From Aestuariirhabdus litorea (GTDB lineage: Bacteria > Pseudomonadota > Gammaproteobacteria > Pseudomonadales > Aestuariirhabdaceae), in contig NZ_QWEZ01000001.1 in the NCBI RefSeq assembly GCF_003864255.1, forward strand, positions 868,001 through 932,000: 64,000 nt of DNA, in the 5' to 3' direction. This document shows positions 44,964-55,728 of the stretch, piece after piece (position 1 is the first letter of the stretch; the number at the start of each line of letters is the position of its first letter). Position numbers and translations under genes: made by a program. The notes beneath the pieces are model-generated. The model saw only the letters and a list, made by a program, of their open reading frames with translations. It searched no databases and was not told the DNA's origin.

Positions 44964-45593
44964 ATGTTAACCAGTGCTGCGATGGCAAGTTTTATCGCTA
45001 CCCTTTTCTCAATGATGAACCCCATTGGTAATGTGGGGGTGTTTGCCGGTATGACAGCGGGCAGGCCCGACCCGGAGGTGCGCAAAATAGCCTTGCAGAC
45101 AGGGGTGGCCATCGCGGTCACGCTACTGCTGGTGGCATGGTGTGGCGATCTTCTGCTGCGATTTTTTGGTATCAGCGTAGAGGAGCTGAGGGCGGCCGGT
45201 GGCGTTGTGGTGCTGATCATTGGCCTGCATATGCTTTTCAACAAGGCTGAGCATAAGCACACCAGCGAGGAGCTTGAAGATGCCGAAAACCGGGAGTCGA
45301 TCGCCGTAGTCCCCATGGCCATCCCGATTACAGCGGGCCCCGGCACAATGACCAGCGTCCTTCTGGTTTCCCAGCACCAACACCTGATCAGCCTGATCGA
45401 GATCTCTGTTATCGTGCTGGTGATGTCAGCGCTCACCGCTCTGTTATACGGTTTTTCCGGGCCTGTGTCCCGCCGCCTGGGGGCGTCCGGGGTCGGGGTT
45501 GTCACCCGCATTATGGGGTTGGTGCTGTCGGCCATCGCGATGGGGATGCTGGCGGCGGGGCTGAAGGAGTTGCTCCCCGGTCTGGCTGGATAA
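44964..45593 (+). CDS. MarC family membrane protein
   Basis: A 209-residue protein with six hydrophobic helices and the MarC opening ATLFSMMNPIGNVGVFAGMT. PMAIPITAGPGTMTSVLL is the second conserved loop. The family has no proven function; despite the name it does not cause multiple antibiotic resistance. GGAGG lies five bases before this ATG, which is preferred over the one twelve bases upstream. Monocistronic. Confidence 0.88.
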   Translation: MLTSAAMASFIATLFSMMNPIGNVGVFAGMTAGRPDPEVRKIALQTGVAIAVTLLLVAWCGDLLLRFFGISVEELRAAGGVVVLIIGLHMLFNKAEHKHTSEELEDAENRESIAVVPMAIPITAGPGTMTSVLLVSQHQHLISLIEISVIVLVMSALTALLYGFSGPVSRRLGASGVGVVTRIMGLVLSAIAMGMLAAGLKELLPGLAG

Positions 45594-45630
45594 CTGTCAG
45601 CCTTTTTTGTGATTCTGCGGTTTGCAGGGT

Positions 45631-45658
45631 TTGACAGCTTTGGGGTGCAATGTATAAT
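45631..45658 (+). promoter_or_regulatory. Consensus sigma-70 promoter of tRNA-Val
   Basis: TTGACA, 16-base spacer, TATAAT: perfect hexamers. The tRNA begins 17 bases after the -10 box. Confidence 0.92.
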
Positions 45659-45675
45659 CGTCGCGTCCAAACGAC

Positions 45676-45752
45676 AGGCGCGTAGCTCAGTTGGTTAGAG
45701 CGCCACCTTGACATGGTGGAGGTCGTTGGTTCGATTCCAATCGCGCCTACCA
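45676..45752 (+). tRNA. tRNA-Val (anticodon GAC)
   Basis: 77 bases with encoded CCA. Acceptor AGGCGCG/CGCGCCT, D arm GCTC/GAGC, anticodon arm CCACC-TTGACAT-GGTGG, T arm GTTGG-TTCGATT-CCAAT (one mismatch). Followed by its own terminator. Confidence 0.98.
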
Positions 45753-45763
45753 AATTTAGTCTT

Positions 45764-45789
45764 AAAAAGCCGGCCTCGTCGGCTTTTTT
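45764..45789 (+). terminator. Terminator after tRNA-Val
   Basis: AAAAAGCCG, 7-base loop, CGGCTTTTTT. Confidence 0.9.
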
Positions 45790-45846
45790 CGTTTTTAAGC
45801 ATGTGGCCTTTGGTAGGGGTCACCACTGATAAGAAGGATTTCCGTT

Positions 45847-47775
45847 ATGCCCTCCATTACTCTCCCCGACGGCAGTGTTCGCCAGTTTTCAAATCCGGTT
45901 ACCATCATGCAGGTGGCTGAGGATATCGGTCCAGGGCTTGCCAAGGCGACCATCGCCGGACGGGTGAACGGCCAGTTGCAGGATGCCTGCGAGCTGATCG
46001 ACAGCGATGCAGAGTTGCAGATCATCACCGCCCGGGACGAGGAGGGGTTGGAGATCATTCGCCACTCCTGTGCGCACCTGATCGGCCATGCCATCAAGCA
46101 GCTGCAACCGGAAGCGAAAATGGCGATCGGGCCGGTGATTGAGGAGGGGTTCTACTACGATATCGATACCCCTGACACGGTTACCATCGAGGGGCTGGCG
46201 GCGCTGGAAAATCGCATGAAAGAGCTGATTGCGAAAGAGTACGACGTCGTCAAGAAGTGGACTCCGGTGGCAGAAGCGCGCCGCATCTTCGAAGAGCGGG
46301 GAGAGACTTACAAGGTTGAAATCATCGACGCGATGGGTGCGGATGTGGAGCAGGTGGGGCTCTACTACCACGAAGAGTATGTCGATATGTGTCGTGGCCC
46401 CCACGTCCCCAATACCCGTTTTCTGAAAGCGTTCAAACTGACCAAGCTGGCTGGTGCCTACTGGCGGGGTGACTCCAGCAACAAGATGCTGCAGCGCGTC
46501 TACGGAACCGCCTGGGGTGACAAGAAGGCGCTGAACGCCTACGTGCAGCGGATTGAGGAGGCAGAAAAGCGGGATCACCGTAAGCTGGGTAAGCGCCTGG
46601 ACCTCTTCCATACCCAGGAGGAAGCGCCCGGTATGGTGTTCTGGCACCCGAATGGCTGGACCATCTACCAGGTGGTTGAGCAGTACATGCGCAAGGTGCA
46701 GATTGATAACGGTTACCTGGAGATTAAAACCCCCCAGGTGGTCGATCGTTCGTTGTGGGAGCGCTCCGGTCACTGGGATAAGTTCCAGGAGATGATGTTC
46801 ACTACCCACTCCGAAAACCGCGACTACGCCGTAAAGCCAATGAACTGCCCCTGCCATATCCAGGTTTTCAACCAGGGGCTGCGCAGCTATCGCGACCTGC
46901 CGCTGCGCCTGGCCGAGTTTGGCTCCTGCCACCGTAACGAGCCCTCCGGGACCCTGCACGGCCTCATGCGGGTGCGTAACTTTACCCAGGATGACGCGCA
47001 CATCTTCTGCAGCGAGGAGTCTATCCAGGAGGAGGTGGCGACCTTCATCGATCTGCTGTTTGCGGTCTACAGGGACTTCGGCTTTGATCAGGTGATTCTC
47101 AAGCTCTCCACGCGCCCTGAGCAGCGGGTAGGCTCTGATGAGGTCTGGGATCGGTCCGAGGCGGCGCTGGAGGCAGCCCTCAATGCGACCGGCCTTGAGT
47201 GGGATCTGTTGCCCGGCGAGGGGGCTTTCTATGGTCCCAAGATCGAGTTCTCCCTCAAGGACTGCATCGGCCGGGTATGGCAATGTGGTACCATTCAGGT
47301 CGATTTCTCGATGCCGGGTCGCCTCGACGCCCAGTTTGTTGCCGAAGATGGCAGTCGCCAGACCCCGGTGATGTTGCATCGGGCAATCCTGGGCTCTTTC
47401 GAGCGCTTTATCGGTATTCTGGTGGAAAACTACGCCGGAGCGATGCCGGTTTGGCTGGCGCCAACCCAGGCTGTGGTGCTCAATATTACGGACAATCAGG
47501 CCGAATATGCCCAAAAGGTTGCAAAAACCTTAAAAGAAGCGGGATTCAGGGTCGATGCGGACTTGAGAAACGAGAAGATCGGCTTTAAAATCCGCGAGCA
47601 CACAATTCAGAAGATTCCTTATCTGCTCGTGGTGGGCGATAAGGAAGTGGAAAATGGCACCGTGGCAGTGCGCACCCGATCCGGAGAGGATCTGGGCAGC
47701 CTGCCTCTGGAGAGGTTGACCGAGCTTATGCAGGCAGAGGTTGCCAAGCTCGGCAGAACCCAGAGCGATGCTTGA
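45847..47775 (+). CDS. thrS: Threonyl-tRNA synthetase
   Basis: A 642-residue class II synthetase. Order: TGS domain (1-62), editing domain with [14 protein letters not shown], catalytic core with [10 protein letters not shown] and motif 2 around [20 protein letters not shown], motif 3 [16 protein letters not shown], and the anticodon-binding domain. AAGGA precedes the ATG. First gene of the translation cluster; its stop is followed 27 bases later by infC. I could not identify an operator mimicking tRNA-Thr in its leader. Confidence 0.97.
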   Translation: MPSITLPDGSVRQFSNPVTIMQVAEDIGPGLAKATIAGRVNGQLQDACELIDSDAELQIITARDEEGLEIIRHSCAHLIGHAIKQLQPEAKMAIGPVIEEGFYYDIDTPDTVTIEGLAALENRMKELIAKEYDVVKKWTPVAEARRIFEERGETYKVEIIDAMGADVEQVGLYYHEEYVDMCRGPHVPNTRFLKAFKLTKLAGAYWRGDSSNKMLQRVYGTAWGDKKALNAYVQRIEEAEKRDHRKLGKRLDLFHTQEEAPGMVFWHPNGWTIYQVVEQYMRKVQIDNGYLEIKTPQVVDRSLWERSGHWDKFQEMMFTTHSENRDYAVKPMNCPCHIQVFNQGLRSYRDLPLRLAEFGSCHRNEPSGTLHGLMRVRNFTQDDAHIFCSEESIQEEVATFIDLLFAVYRDFGFDQVILKLSTRPEQRVGSDEVWDRSEAALEAALNATGLEWDLLPGEGAFYGPKIEFSLKDCIGRVWQCGTIQVDFSMPGRLDAQFVAEDGSRQTPVMLHRAILGSFERFIGILVENYAGAMPVWLAPTQAVVLNITDNQAEYAQKVAKTLKEAGFRVDADLRNEKIGFKIREHTIQKIPYLLVVGDKEVENGTVAVRTRSGEDLGSLPLERLTELMQAEVAKLGRTQSDA

Positions 47776-47801
47776 CGATAATCCGAACAGGAGAAGTGAC
47801 A

Positions 47802-48344
47802 ATTAAGCGAGATAATAAAAGGGATCGACGCGTTCAGCAGCCCCCGATAAACGAGAATATCAAGGCCACTGAAGTACGCCTTATTGGCCAGGATGGTGAG
47901 CAAATAGGCGTCGTACCTACCCAGGAAGCCCTGGGAATTGCTCGTGAAGCCGAATTGGATCTGGTAGAGATCAACGCAACATCGGTACCGCCGGTGTGCA
48001 AAGTGATGGACTACGGCAAGCATCTGTTCGAGCTGAAGAAACAAAAAGCTGCTGCCAAGAAAAAGCAGAAGCAAATCCAGGTGAAAGAGATTAAATTTCG
48101 CCCGGGCACCGAAGAAGGGGATTATCGGGTAAAACTGCGCAACCTGATACGTTTCCTTGAAGAGGGCAACAAGGCCAAGGTTTCCTTGCGTTACCGCGGT
48201 CGGGAGATGGCTCACCAGGAGCTGGGGATGGAGCTGCTTAACCGGGTTGAAAAAGACCTGGAAGAGTATGGCGTCGTCGAACAGCGTCCGAAGATGGAGG
48301 GTCGTCAACTGATCATGGTATTGGGCCCCAAAAAGAGTAAGTGA
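47802..48344 (+). CDS. infC: Translation initiation factor IF-3, rare ATT start
   Basis: A 180-residue factor that binds the 30S subunit and rejects wrong start codons. The N-domain carries [20 protein letters not shown] and the C-domain [16 protein letters not shown]. The start is taken as ATT ([10 protein letters not shown]), placed eight bases after AGGAG, as in E. coli and Pseudomonas; the only alternatives are a GTG two codons before or a TTG inside thrS. The ATT start lets IF-3 repress its own synthesis. Confidence 0.95.
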   Translation: MKRDNKRDRRVQQPPINENIKATEVRLIGQDGEQIGVVPTQEALGIAREAELDLVEINATSVPPVCKVMDYGKHLFELKKQKAAAKKKQKQIQVKEIKFRPGTEEGDYRVKLRNLIRFLEEGNKAKVSLRYRGREMAHQELGMELLNRVEKDLEEYGVVEQRPKMEGRQLIMVLGPKKSK

Positions 48345-48351
48345 TCGCCTG

Positions 48352-48393
48352 CAGCACACCCCGGTCGGCCCCAGGGTCGTCCGGGGTGTGCTG
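48352..48393 (+). promoter_or_regulatory. 13-bp perfect stem in the infC-rpmI spacer
   Basis: CAGCACACCCCGG, 16-base loop, CCGGGGTGTGCTG. There is no T tract directly after it. It sits where L20 binds to repress rpmI-rplT in E. coli, so it may be part of a ribosomal-protein leader or a partial terminator. Confidence 0.6.
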
Positions 48394-48461
48394 TTTGATC
48401 GCTTTCGTTTTTAACTGACCGGCTTTACAAGGGTTTAGCCGAGGAATGCGGAGTATTAGAA

Positions 48462-48656
48462 ATGCCAAAGATGAAGACCAAAAGCGGAGCAGCCAAACGC
48501 TTTAAAAAAACGGCTAACGGCTACAAGCGTAAGTGTGCCTTCAAAAGCCACATCCTTACCAAAATGACCACCAAGCGTAAGCGCCAGCTGCGTGGCACCA
48601 AGGGCATGGCCCCTGCCGACGTCGCTTCCGTTGATCGTATGTTGCGTGTGCGCTAA
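48462..48656 (+). CDS. rpmI: 50S ribosomal protein L35
   Basis: A 64-residue, very basic protein starting [20 protein letters not shown], the L35 signature. Usual length. The upstream spacer carries a strong stem that may mediate L20 control. It is followed 47 bases later by rplT. Confidence 0.97.
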   Translation: MPKMKTKSGAAKRFKKTANGYKRKCAFKSHILTKMTTKRKRQLRGTKGMAPADVASVDRMLRVR

Positions 48657-48703
48657 GCGTACCCGGTTCTTGATTGGTAAATTAGGTTTTTAGGAGATAG
48701 CTT

Positions 48704-49060
48704 ATGCCTCGCGTAAAACGTGGTGTGGTGGCTCGCCGCCGTCACAAGAAGATTATGAAGTTGGCCAAGGGTTACTACGGTGCCCGCAGCCGTGTATTTC
48801 GTGTAGCCAAGCAGGCCGTTACCAAGGCCGGACAGTATGCTTACCGTGACCGTCGTCAGCGTAAGCGTCAGTTCCGTGCACTGTGGATTGCCCGTATCAA
48901 TGCGGCTTCACGTATGAACGGTCTGTCTTACAGCCGCTTCATCGCTGGTCTGAAGAAGGCCTCAGTTGAGATCGACCGTAAGGTCCTGGCCGACATCGCC
49001 GTCCACGAGAAAGCAGCCTTTGCTGCCATCGTGAACAAGGCGAAAGAGGCGCTTGCCTGA
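48704..49060 (+). CDS. rplT: 50S ribosomal protein L20
   Basis: A 118-residue basic protein ([20 protein letters not shown]; later [20 protein letters not shown]). Early assembly protein of the 50S subunit and, in E. coli, the repressor of its own operon. TAGGAG precedes the ATG. Ends at a strong terminator. Confidence 0.97.
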   Translation: MPRVKRGVVARRRHKKIMKLAKGYYGARSRVFRVAKQAVTKAGQYAYRDRRQRKRQFRALWIARINAASRMNGLSYSRFIAGLKKASVEIDRKVLADIAVHEKAAFAAIVNKAKEALA

Positions 49061-49080
49061 TCTCGTCAGAGAAAGCGTGA

Positions 49081-49106
49081 AAAAGGAGGCTTCGGCCTCC
49101 TTTTTT
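49081..49106 (+). terminator. Intrinsic terminator after rplT
   Basis: AAAAGGAGGC, TTCG loop, GCCTCC, then T6. Confidence 0.95.
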
Positions 49107-49138
49107 ATTGCCTGCTGTCGGTAGCTGCCAGAATTTGA

Positions 49139-50260
<1,122 letters not shown>

Positions 50261-50348
50261 GTGTCAGCTGCGAGGGGGCCGGTCCCCGTCGCCTGGGTGA
50301 ATAGAGTTTAGGGGCTGGGCCCCTTCGGTAAGTGAATCAGGAAAACAG

Positions 50349-52721
50349 ATGAAATTTAGCGAACAATGGCTGCGCCAGTGGGTCGATCCCCAGGCTACAA
50401 CCGAAGAGTTGACCCATCAAATCACCATGGCGGGGCTCGAAGTCGATGGTGTCGAGACGGTGGCGAGTGAGTTTTCCGACGTGGTTGTGGGAGAAATTCT
50501 CTCGGCGGAGCAGCACCCCGATGCCGACAAACTCCGGGTGTGCCGGGTCAGTGATGGCGACGCGGAGTTTCAGGTGGTCTGTGGCGCGCCCAATGCCCGG
50601 GCTGGGTTGAAGGCACCCTTTGCTCGCGTCGGCGCAGTGTTGCCGGGTGACTTCAAGATCAAGAAGGCCAAGCTTCGTGGTGTCGAGTCCTTTGGCATGC
50701 TCTGCGCCGAGGATGAGCTGGGCATTTCCGATGATCATGAGGGTTTGATGGAGCTCTCCGCCGAAGCCCCGGTGGGGGTCGATCTGCGCACCTACCTGTC
50801 GCTGGATGACCGCATCATCGATGTGGACCTGACCCCTAACCGGGCGGACTGTCTCTCGATTGCCGGTATCGCCCGCGAGGTGGGGGTGAACTATCGGGCT
50901 CAGGTTAACCCGGTTGAAGTCGCCCCGGTGGCCGCGACCATCGAGGACTGCTTCCCGGTTCAGCTGGAGGCGCCGGCGGACTGCCCCCGCTATGTGGGTC
51001 GCGTCATTCGTAATGTGGATGTCAGCGCCGCTACTCCGTTATGGATGGTGGAACGCCTGCGTCGCAGTGGTATCCGCAGCATCGACCCCATCGTCGATGT
51101 GACCAATTATGTGATGCTGGAGTTGGGTCAGCCCATGCATGGCTTTGACCTTAACCAGTTACAGGGCTCCATTGTGGTTCGCCGTGCCCGGGCAGGGGAC
51201 CGCTTAACGCTGCTGGATGGGCAGGAAGTTGAGCCTGCTGCTGACGTGCTGCTGATCGCCGACGAGCAGCGTCCCCTGGCGCTGGCGGGGGTGATGGGAG
51301 GAGAAGCCTCCGGGGTGAGTGAATCGACTCGGGACATCTTCCTTGAGAGTGCTTACTTTAACCCGATCTCCATTGCGGGTAAGGCCCGCTCCTTTGGTCT
51401 GCATACCGACTCTTCCCACCGCTTTGAGCGGGGGGTTGATCACCAGTTGCAGGTAGCGGCCACCGAACGTGCCACCGCCCTGATTATGGAGATCTGTGGC
51501 GGAGAGCCGGGACCGGTGAGCGAGCATGCCAGTGCAACCCACCTGCCCGTAGAGGTTGTGGTGGACCTGCGCGCGCAGAAAGTGACCGATCTTTTGGGGA
51601 TCGAAATACCCAACGCCGAGATCGAAGAGCTGCTCACCCGCCTGGGGATGCAGCTGGAAGCTCAGGCAGAAGGGTGCTGGCGAGTGCGTGTTCCCAGCTA
51701 CCGCTTCGATATCGAAATCGAGGTCGACCTGGTGGAAGAGCTGGGGCGCACTTACGGCTACAACCGCTTGCCCTCGTCTGCCCCGCAGATGAGCCTGAGC
51801 ATGAAACCCCGGGCGGAGTCGGCCGTGGGTCTGGGCGCGATTCGTCGTACCCTGGTGGCGCAGGGCTTCCGTGAAGCGATTAACTACAGCTTCATTGATC
51901 CCAAGCTGCAGGCGCTGTTTGAGCCCGAGCAGTCGCCGGTAATGCTGGCGAACCCGATTTCCGCCGACATGTCGGCCATGCGTACCAGCCTGCTGCCCGG
52001 GCTGGTAAAGACGCTGCAATACAATCTCAATCGCCAGCAAAACCGCGTACGCCTGTTTGAGTCGGGGCTGACTTTTGTGCCCGCTCAAGAGGGGCTTCGC
52101 CAGGAGCTGAAGCTGGCGGGCCTCATCTACGGTAGCCGGGAGCCCGAGGGGTGGACCGGTGACCGGGAGAGAGTGGACTTCTTTGACCTCAAAGGCCACC
52201 TGGAGTCACTCCTGGCCCTGGGTGGAAACCGGGCCGATTATCGCTTTGGTGCGCTCCAGAGCGTTCCCTACCTGCACCCCGGCCAGTGTGCGTCAGTCCA
52301 CAAATCTGGGGATCTGGTGGGGCTTGTGGGTGCGTTGCATCCCGAGCTTCAGTCTAAGCTGGATATCGATGCACCGGTCTACCTGTTTGAAATCTCGATT
52401 CCAACCGGTCGGGTTGCCAAATTCGAAGAGCTCTCCAAATACCCTGAAGTTAGACGGGATCTGGCGGTAGTGGTGGATGAGGGGGTCAGTGCTGAAGACC
52501 TCAAAACCCTGATCCGGGAAGTGGCAGGGGAGTGGCTAAGAAACCTCAGGTTGTTTGACGTTTATCAAGGCAAAGGTATTGATCCACATAGAAAAAGTCT
52601 GGCTTTGGGCTTGACCTTGCAGCATCCATCGCGCACTCTTACTGATGATGAGGTGAATGAAATTTTCGCCAAGGTTGTGAGTGCACTGAAAGAGAGGTTT
52701 GATGCCACTCTAAGGATGTAA
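50349..52721 (+). CDS. pheT: Phenylalanyl-tRNA synthetase beta subunit
   Basis: A 790-residue subunit. Order: EMAP/tRNA-binding-like domain (EHPDADKLRVCRVSDG-type segment, near 50-66), B3/B4 editing domain, B5 domains and the C-terminal ferredoxin-like anticodon-binding domain. It opens MKFSEQWLRQWVDPQATTEE as family members do. GGAAAACAG precedes the ATG. Spaced three bases from ihfA. Confidence 0.97.
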   Translation: MKFSEQWLRQWVDPQATTEELTHQITMAGLEVDGVETVASEFSDVVVGEILSAEQHPDADKLRVCRVSDGDAEFQVVCGAPNARAGLKAPFARVGAVLPGDFKIKKAKLRGVESFGMLCAEDELGISDDHEGLMELSAEAPVGVDLRTYLSLDDRIIDVDLTPNRADCLSIAGIAREVGVNYRAQVNPVEVAPVAATIEDCFPVQLEAPADCPRYVGRVIRNVDVSAATPLWMVERLRRSGIRSIDPIVDVTNYVMLELGQPMHGFDLNQLQGSIVVRRARAGDRLTLLDGQEVEPAADVLLIADEQRPLALAGVMGGEASGVSESTRDIFLESAYFNPISIAGKARSFGLHTDSSHRFERGVDHQLQVAATERATALIMEICGGEPGPVSEHASATHLPVEVVVDLRAQKVTDLLGIEIPNAEIEELLTRLGMQLEAQAEGCWRVRVPSYRFDIEIEVDLVEELGRTYGYNRLPSSAPQMSLSMKPRAESAVGLGAIRRTLVAQGFREAINYSFIDPKLQALFEPEQSPVMLANPISADMSAMRTSLLPGLVKTLQYNLNRQQNRVRLFESGLTFVPAQEGLRQELKLAGLIYGSREPEGWTGDRERVDFFDLKGHLESLLALGGNRADYRFGALQSVPYLHPGQCASVHKSGDLVGLVGALHPELQSKLDIDAPVYLFEISIPTGRVAKFEELSKYPEVRRDLAVVVDEGVSAEDLKTLIREVAGEWLRNLRLFDVYQGKGIDPHRKSLALGLTLQHPSRTLTDDEVNEIFAKVVSALKERFDATLRM

Positions 52722-52724
52722 TCT

Positions 52725-53027
52725 ATGGGGGCTTTGACAAAGGCCGAGATGGCCGAGCGCCTGTTTGAGGAGCTTGGCCTGAATAAGCGTGAAGCCAAGG
52801 AAATGGTCGAAATGTTCTTCGAGGAGATCCGCGATGCCCTCGAGAACAATGAGCAGGTTAAGTTGTCCGGCTTCGGTAATTTTGATCTCAGGGACAAAAG
52901 CCAGCGTCCGGGGCGTAATCCAAAGACCGGCGAGGAGATTCCCATTACGGCACGCCGGGTGGTGACCTTCAGGCCAGGGCAAAAACTTAAAGCCAGAGTG
53001 GAAGCGTATGCTGGAACCAAGCAATAA
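52725..53027 (+). CDS. ihfA: Integration host factor alpha subunit
   Basis: A 100-residue DNA-bending protein; with IhfB it bends DNA sharply at specific sites. It opens [20 protein letters not shown] and carries the DNA-intercalating arm [20 protein letters not shown] with its conserved Pro. Co-transcribed with pheST; its 3' end overlaps the next gene by 20 bases. Confidence 0.97.
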   Translation: MGALTKAEMAERLFEELGLNKREAKEMVEMFFEEIRDALENNEQVKLSGFGNFDLRDKSQRPGRNPKTGEEIPITARRVVTFRPGQKLKARVEAYAGTKQ

Positions 53028-53364
53028 CGATGAGCTGCCCCCAATTCCGGGGAAACGCTACTTCACCATTGGTGAGGTGAGTGACCTCTGCGCGGTCAAG
53101 CCCCATGTGCTGCGCTACTGGGAACAGGAATTCAGCCAGCTCAATCCGGTTAAACGGCGTGGCAATCGCCGCTACTACCAGCGCCAGGATGTGCTGATGA
53201 TTCGGCAGATCCGTAGCCTGTTATACGATCAGGGATTCACCATTGGAGGTGCCCGTAACCGCTTATCCGGAGATGAGGTTAAAGAGGACAACACCCAGTA
53301 TCGACAAATTGTTCGCCAGATGATCGCCGAGCTGGAGGATGTATTGGAAGTCCTTAAGAAGTAA
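53008..53364 (+). CDS. MerR family transcriptional regulator
   Basis: A 118-residue protein with the MerR winged-helix [20 protein letters not shown] and [20 protein letters not shown], then a short dimerisation helix. It lacks a C-terminal effector domain and metal-binding cysteines. Genes of this type follow ihfA in pseudomonads and relatives; target unknown. GGAAG precedes the ATG, which lies inside ihfA. Confidence 0.92.
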   Translation: MLEPSNNDELPPIPGKRYFTIGEVSDLCAVKPHVLRYWEQEFSQLNPVKRRGNRRYYQRQDVLMIRQIRSLLYDQGFTIGGARNRLSGDEVKEDNTQYRQIVRQMIAELEDVLEVLKK

Positions 53365-53386
53365 CAGAAAAATTTCGAAAAACTAT

Positions 53387-53414
53387 TTGCGGGTGAGGCC
53401 GATTACTGTATTAT
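53387..53414 (+). promoter_or_regulatory. Promoter of tRNA-Pro
   Basis: TTGCGG, 16-base spacer, TATTAT, followed by a GC-rich discriminator (CGCCCCG) typical of stable-RNA promoters. Confidence 0.65.
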
Positions 53415-53459
53415 TCGCCCCGTCCTGCAGTTGAGGTTGTCGCCTTTTCTGTAAGCAGT

Positions 53460-53536
53460 CGGAACGTAGCGCAGCCTGGTAGCGCACCACAATGGGGTTG
53501 TGGGGGTCGGAGGTTCGAATCCTCTCGTTCCGACCA
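53460..53536 (+). tRNA. tRNA-Pro (anticodon GGG)
   Basis: 77 bases with encoded CCA. Acceptor CGGAACG/CGTTCCG, anticodon arm CCACA-ATGGGGT-TGTGG, T arm GGAGG-TTCGAAT-CCTCT (one mismatch). Very close to E. coli proL. Confidence 0.98.
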
Positions 53537-53544
53537 TTTTTCTG

Positions 53545-53571
53545 AAAAGCAGCTTTCGAGCTGCTTTTTTT
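53545..53571 (+). terminator. Terminator after tRNA-Pro
   Basis: AAAAGCAGCT, TTCG loop, AGCTGCTTTTTTT. Confidence 0.94.
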
Positions 53572-53768
53572 ATGTCCCGGGTTTGGACGGATCAACCGCT
53601 CCTGGGCTGTCTCCTGCTTTACACCTCCCCTCCCATTGGTCAGACCGATACCCGGTGTGGCTTTTCTCATTTTTGATACTGGCAACCAAATAATGAGATC
53701 TGGTTGGCATTTGTATCCATCTACATTGCGATCCTGCGACTTGAAATGCCAGAAATCCGCTTTTTCTG

Positions 53769-53782
53769 TTGATCTTTATCAA
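53769..53782. promoter_or_regulatory. Perfect FNR/ANR box
   Basis: TTGATCTTTATCAA is an exact TTGAT-N4-ATCAA site. It lies about 80 bases before the first start codon of the following small gene, a distance compatible with class II activation and a leader of some 40 bases. The remainder of the gap from the tRNA terminator shows no other feature. Confidence 0.75.
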
Positions 53783-53860
53783 CGGCGACGAGCCGGGGCG
53801 TGCTCTGGAGTCGTTGTGGCACCATCGTGTGTTTATTGGCACGAGGTTTGTAAGGTTTTT

Positions 53861-54136
53861 ATGCAGGAGGGCCCCTGGCCACCGGTTAAGGGTGACAGGG
53901 ACTCAGGTCTCCACCTGGAGTTGGAGTATGTGATGGGTTTACATAACTACCGGGCAGCTGCGGCCAATGAATTGCAGTTGGGAACCTTTGATCGTGATCT
54001 GTGGCACTGGGCCCTGAGTATGGAAGATGGCCATATCTCGGCTGCCCATGCCATCTACGTGCGGCTCAGGGCAGAGGTCTTGGCTCAGGGTTCGCTCGAT
54101 AGCGATAGGTTAAATGGATGTTCCTACAGGGATTAA
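53861..54136 (+). CDS. Hypothetical small protein downstream of FNR box
   Basis: A 91-residue frame; an alternative ATG at 53933 has a better ribosome site (GGAG, six bases) and gives 67 residues starting MGLHNYRAAAANELQLGTFD. The core is helical and amphipathic, with FDRDLWHWALSMEDGHISAA. No family recognised. It overlaps nothing and is followed 23 bases later by a zinc-ribbon gene, probably co-transcribed. The FNR box suggests expression at low oxygen. Confidence 0.6.
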   Translation: MQEGPWPPVKGDRDSGLHLELEYVMGLHNYRAAAANELQLGTFDRDLWHWALSMEDGHISAAHAIYVRLRAEVLAQGSLDSDRLNGCSYRD

Positions 54137-54159
54137 AGAAAGGGAGTAGAGGGGGTTTT

Positions 54160-54390
54160 ATGTGTAGCATTGAATATTGTCACAACAGCGACTGTGGTCA
54201 TCCGTTTCGGATTGAGGTGATTGGCGGTAACTTGCCGGGCATGAAAAGCCTTGAGTCGATCACCTGCCCCTACTGCCGTTACACCTACTGGGTGCGTGGC
54301 CGGGGAATTTTCCGTAGCTTTCCGCTCACTGCCAAGCAGATGATCGATCATAACCGTAGCCAGGGTATGCCGCTCGAAAAGGCGAGCTAA
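54160..54390 (+). CDS. Small zinc-ribbon-like protein
   Basis: A 76-residue protein with a four-cysteine pattern: C...C in MCSIEYCHNSDCGHPFRIEV and CPYC in ESITCPYCRYTYWVRGRG. Probably binds one zinc. GAGGGGG lies four bases before the ATG; the frame stays open upstream but composition there is non-coding. It lies in the presumed FNR-controlled transcript with the preceding gene. Function unknown. Confidence 0.72.
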   Translation: MCSIEYCHNSDCGHPFRIEVIGGNLPGMKSLESITCPYCRYTYWVRGRGIFRSFPLTAKQMIDHNRSQGMPLEKAS

Positions 54391-54405
54391 GGCTCTGTTT
54401 CCGCA

Positions 54406-54433
54406 CTGCCCACCCGAGCGGTTTTGTGGGCAG
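54406..54433 (+). terminator. Hairpin after the zinc-ribbon gene
   Basis: CTGCCCAC, 12-base loop, GTGGGCAG. No T tract follows, so termination is uncertain. Confidence 0.4.
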
Positions 54434-54612
54434 GCGGAGCCCTGTACACTGACCCGCCGGCAATCGCCCCGCTTCTTTCACGCTTCCTGTGGCTTGCCTC
54501 GTTTTGCCCCTGTTCTGGTGCTCGCCAGCAGGTTCGGCCTTCCCCTATAATGCGCCTTTGCCTGGCCGGGTGTCGGCCTGACTCTACTTCGCTAGCATCT
54601 TTAGGAGCGCCC

Positions 54613-55728
54613 ATGAAGCCTGTAATCAAACCGGCGAACCCCAACTTCTCCTCCGGACCCTGCAGTAAGCGTCCCGGGTATCGTCTCGAGGCCCTTGATG
54701 CCCGCACGCTGGGACGCTCCCACCGCTCCGCCATCGGCAAGGAGGCACTGGGCCGGGCCTGCGATGAAACCGCGCGCTTATTGGGACTGCCGGCCGGTTA
54801 TCGCGTAGGGGTGGTGCCGGCATCGGATACCGGTGCGATGGAGATGGCGATGTGGTCTCTGCTGGGGCCGCGTCCGGTGGACGTATTCGCCTGGGAGTCC
54901 TTTGGCAAGGAGTGGCTCACCGATATCCTCACCCAGCTTCGTTTGCCCGAAGTGCAGGCCTTTGAGGCGGATTATGGCGAGCTGCCGGATTTCAGCAGGG
55001 CCAATCCGGCCCACGATATCGTCTTTACCTGGAACGGCACTACCTCCGGTGTGAAGGTGGATAAAGCCGACTGGATAAGCGACCAGCGTGAGGGGTTGAC
55101 CCTCTGCGATGCCACCTCGTCGGTATTTGCCATGGAGATGCCCTGGGAGAAGCTGGATGTAGTGACCTTCAGTTGGCAAAAGGTGCTGGGCGGGGAGGGG
55201 GGCCACGGCATGCTGATCCTAAGCCCTCGCGCCGTAGAGCGGCTGGAGAGCTATACCCCGAGCTGGCCGATGCCAAAGATTTTTCGCCTCACCAAAGGCG
55301 GCAAACTGATGGAGGGGATCTTCCGCGGGGAGACCATCAACACCCCCTCGATGCTCTGTGTCGCCGATTACCTCGACGCCCTGGAATGGGTCGATGGGAT
55401 GGGGGGGGTTAATGCCGCGATCGCCAAGTCCCGGGCTAACCTGGCGATACTGGAGCGCTTTGTCTCCGAGCGGGATTGGATCTCCTTCCTGGCAAAGCGG
55501 GAGTCGATCCGTTCCAACACCAGTGTTTGCTTCACCCTGGCGTTGGCTCAGGAACAGGTTAAGCGGATGGCGGCACTACTGGAGCAGGAGGAGGTTGCCT
55601 ATGACATCGGCTCTTACCGCGACGCGCCTCCAGGCCTGCGGATCTGGTGCGGCAGTACGGTGGCGGCCGAGGACCTCGAAGCGCTGCTGCCCTGGCTGGA
55701 CTGGGCTTATAACGAGGTTGCCCGCTAG
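54613..55728 (+). CDS. serC: Phosphoserine aminotransferase, type 2
   Basis: A 371-residue PLP enzyme that makes phosphoserine from phosphohydroxypyruvate. It opens [20 protein letters not shown], the start of the second SerC subfamily commonest in alphaproteobacteria, not the enterobacterial type. The PLP lysine is in [17 protein letters not shown]. Start set by AGGAG seven bases upstream; a TATAAT -10 box lies at 54546. Transcribed apart from the polyamine genes that follow. Confidence 0.88.
   Translation: MKPVIKPANPNFSSGPCSKRPGYRLEALDARTLGRSHRSAIGKEALGRACDETARLLGLPAGYRVGVVPASDTGAMEMAMWSLLGPRPVDVFAWESFGKEWLTDILTQLRLPEVQAFEADYGELPDFSRANPAHDIVFTWNGTTSGVKVDKADWISDQREGLTLCDATSSVFAMEMPWEKLDVVTFSWQKVLGGEGGHGMLILSPRAVERLESYTPSWPMPKIFRLTKGGKLMEGIFRGETINTPSMLCVADYLDALEWVDGMGGVNAAIAKSRANLAILERFVSERDWISFLAKRESIRSNTSVCFTLALAQEQVKRMAALLEQEEVAYDIGSYRDAPPGLRIWCGSTVAAEDLEALLPWLDWAYNEVAR

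Noticed and set aside
45889-47514. 541-codon open frame antisense to thrS
   Set aside because: The sense strand is a canonical threonyl-tRNA synthetase; the antisense product has no recognisable fold and no ribosome site.
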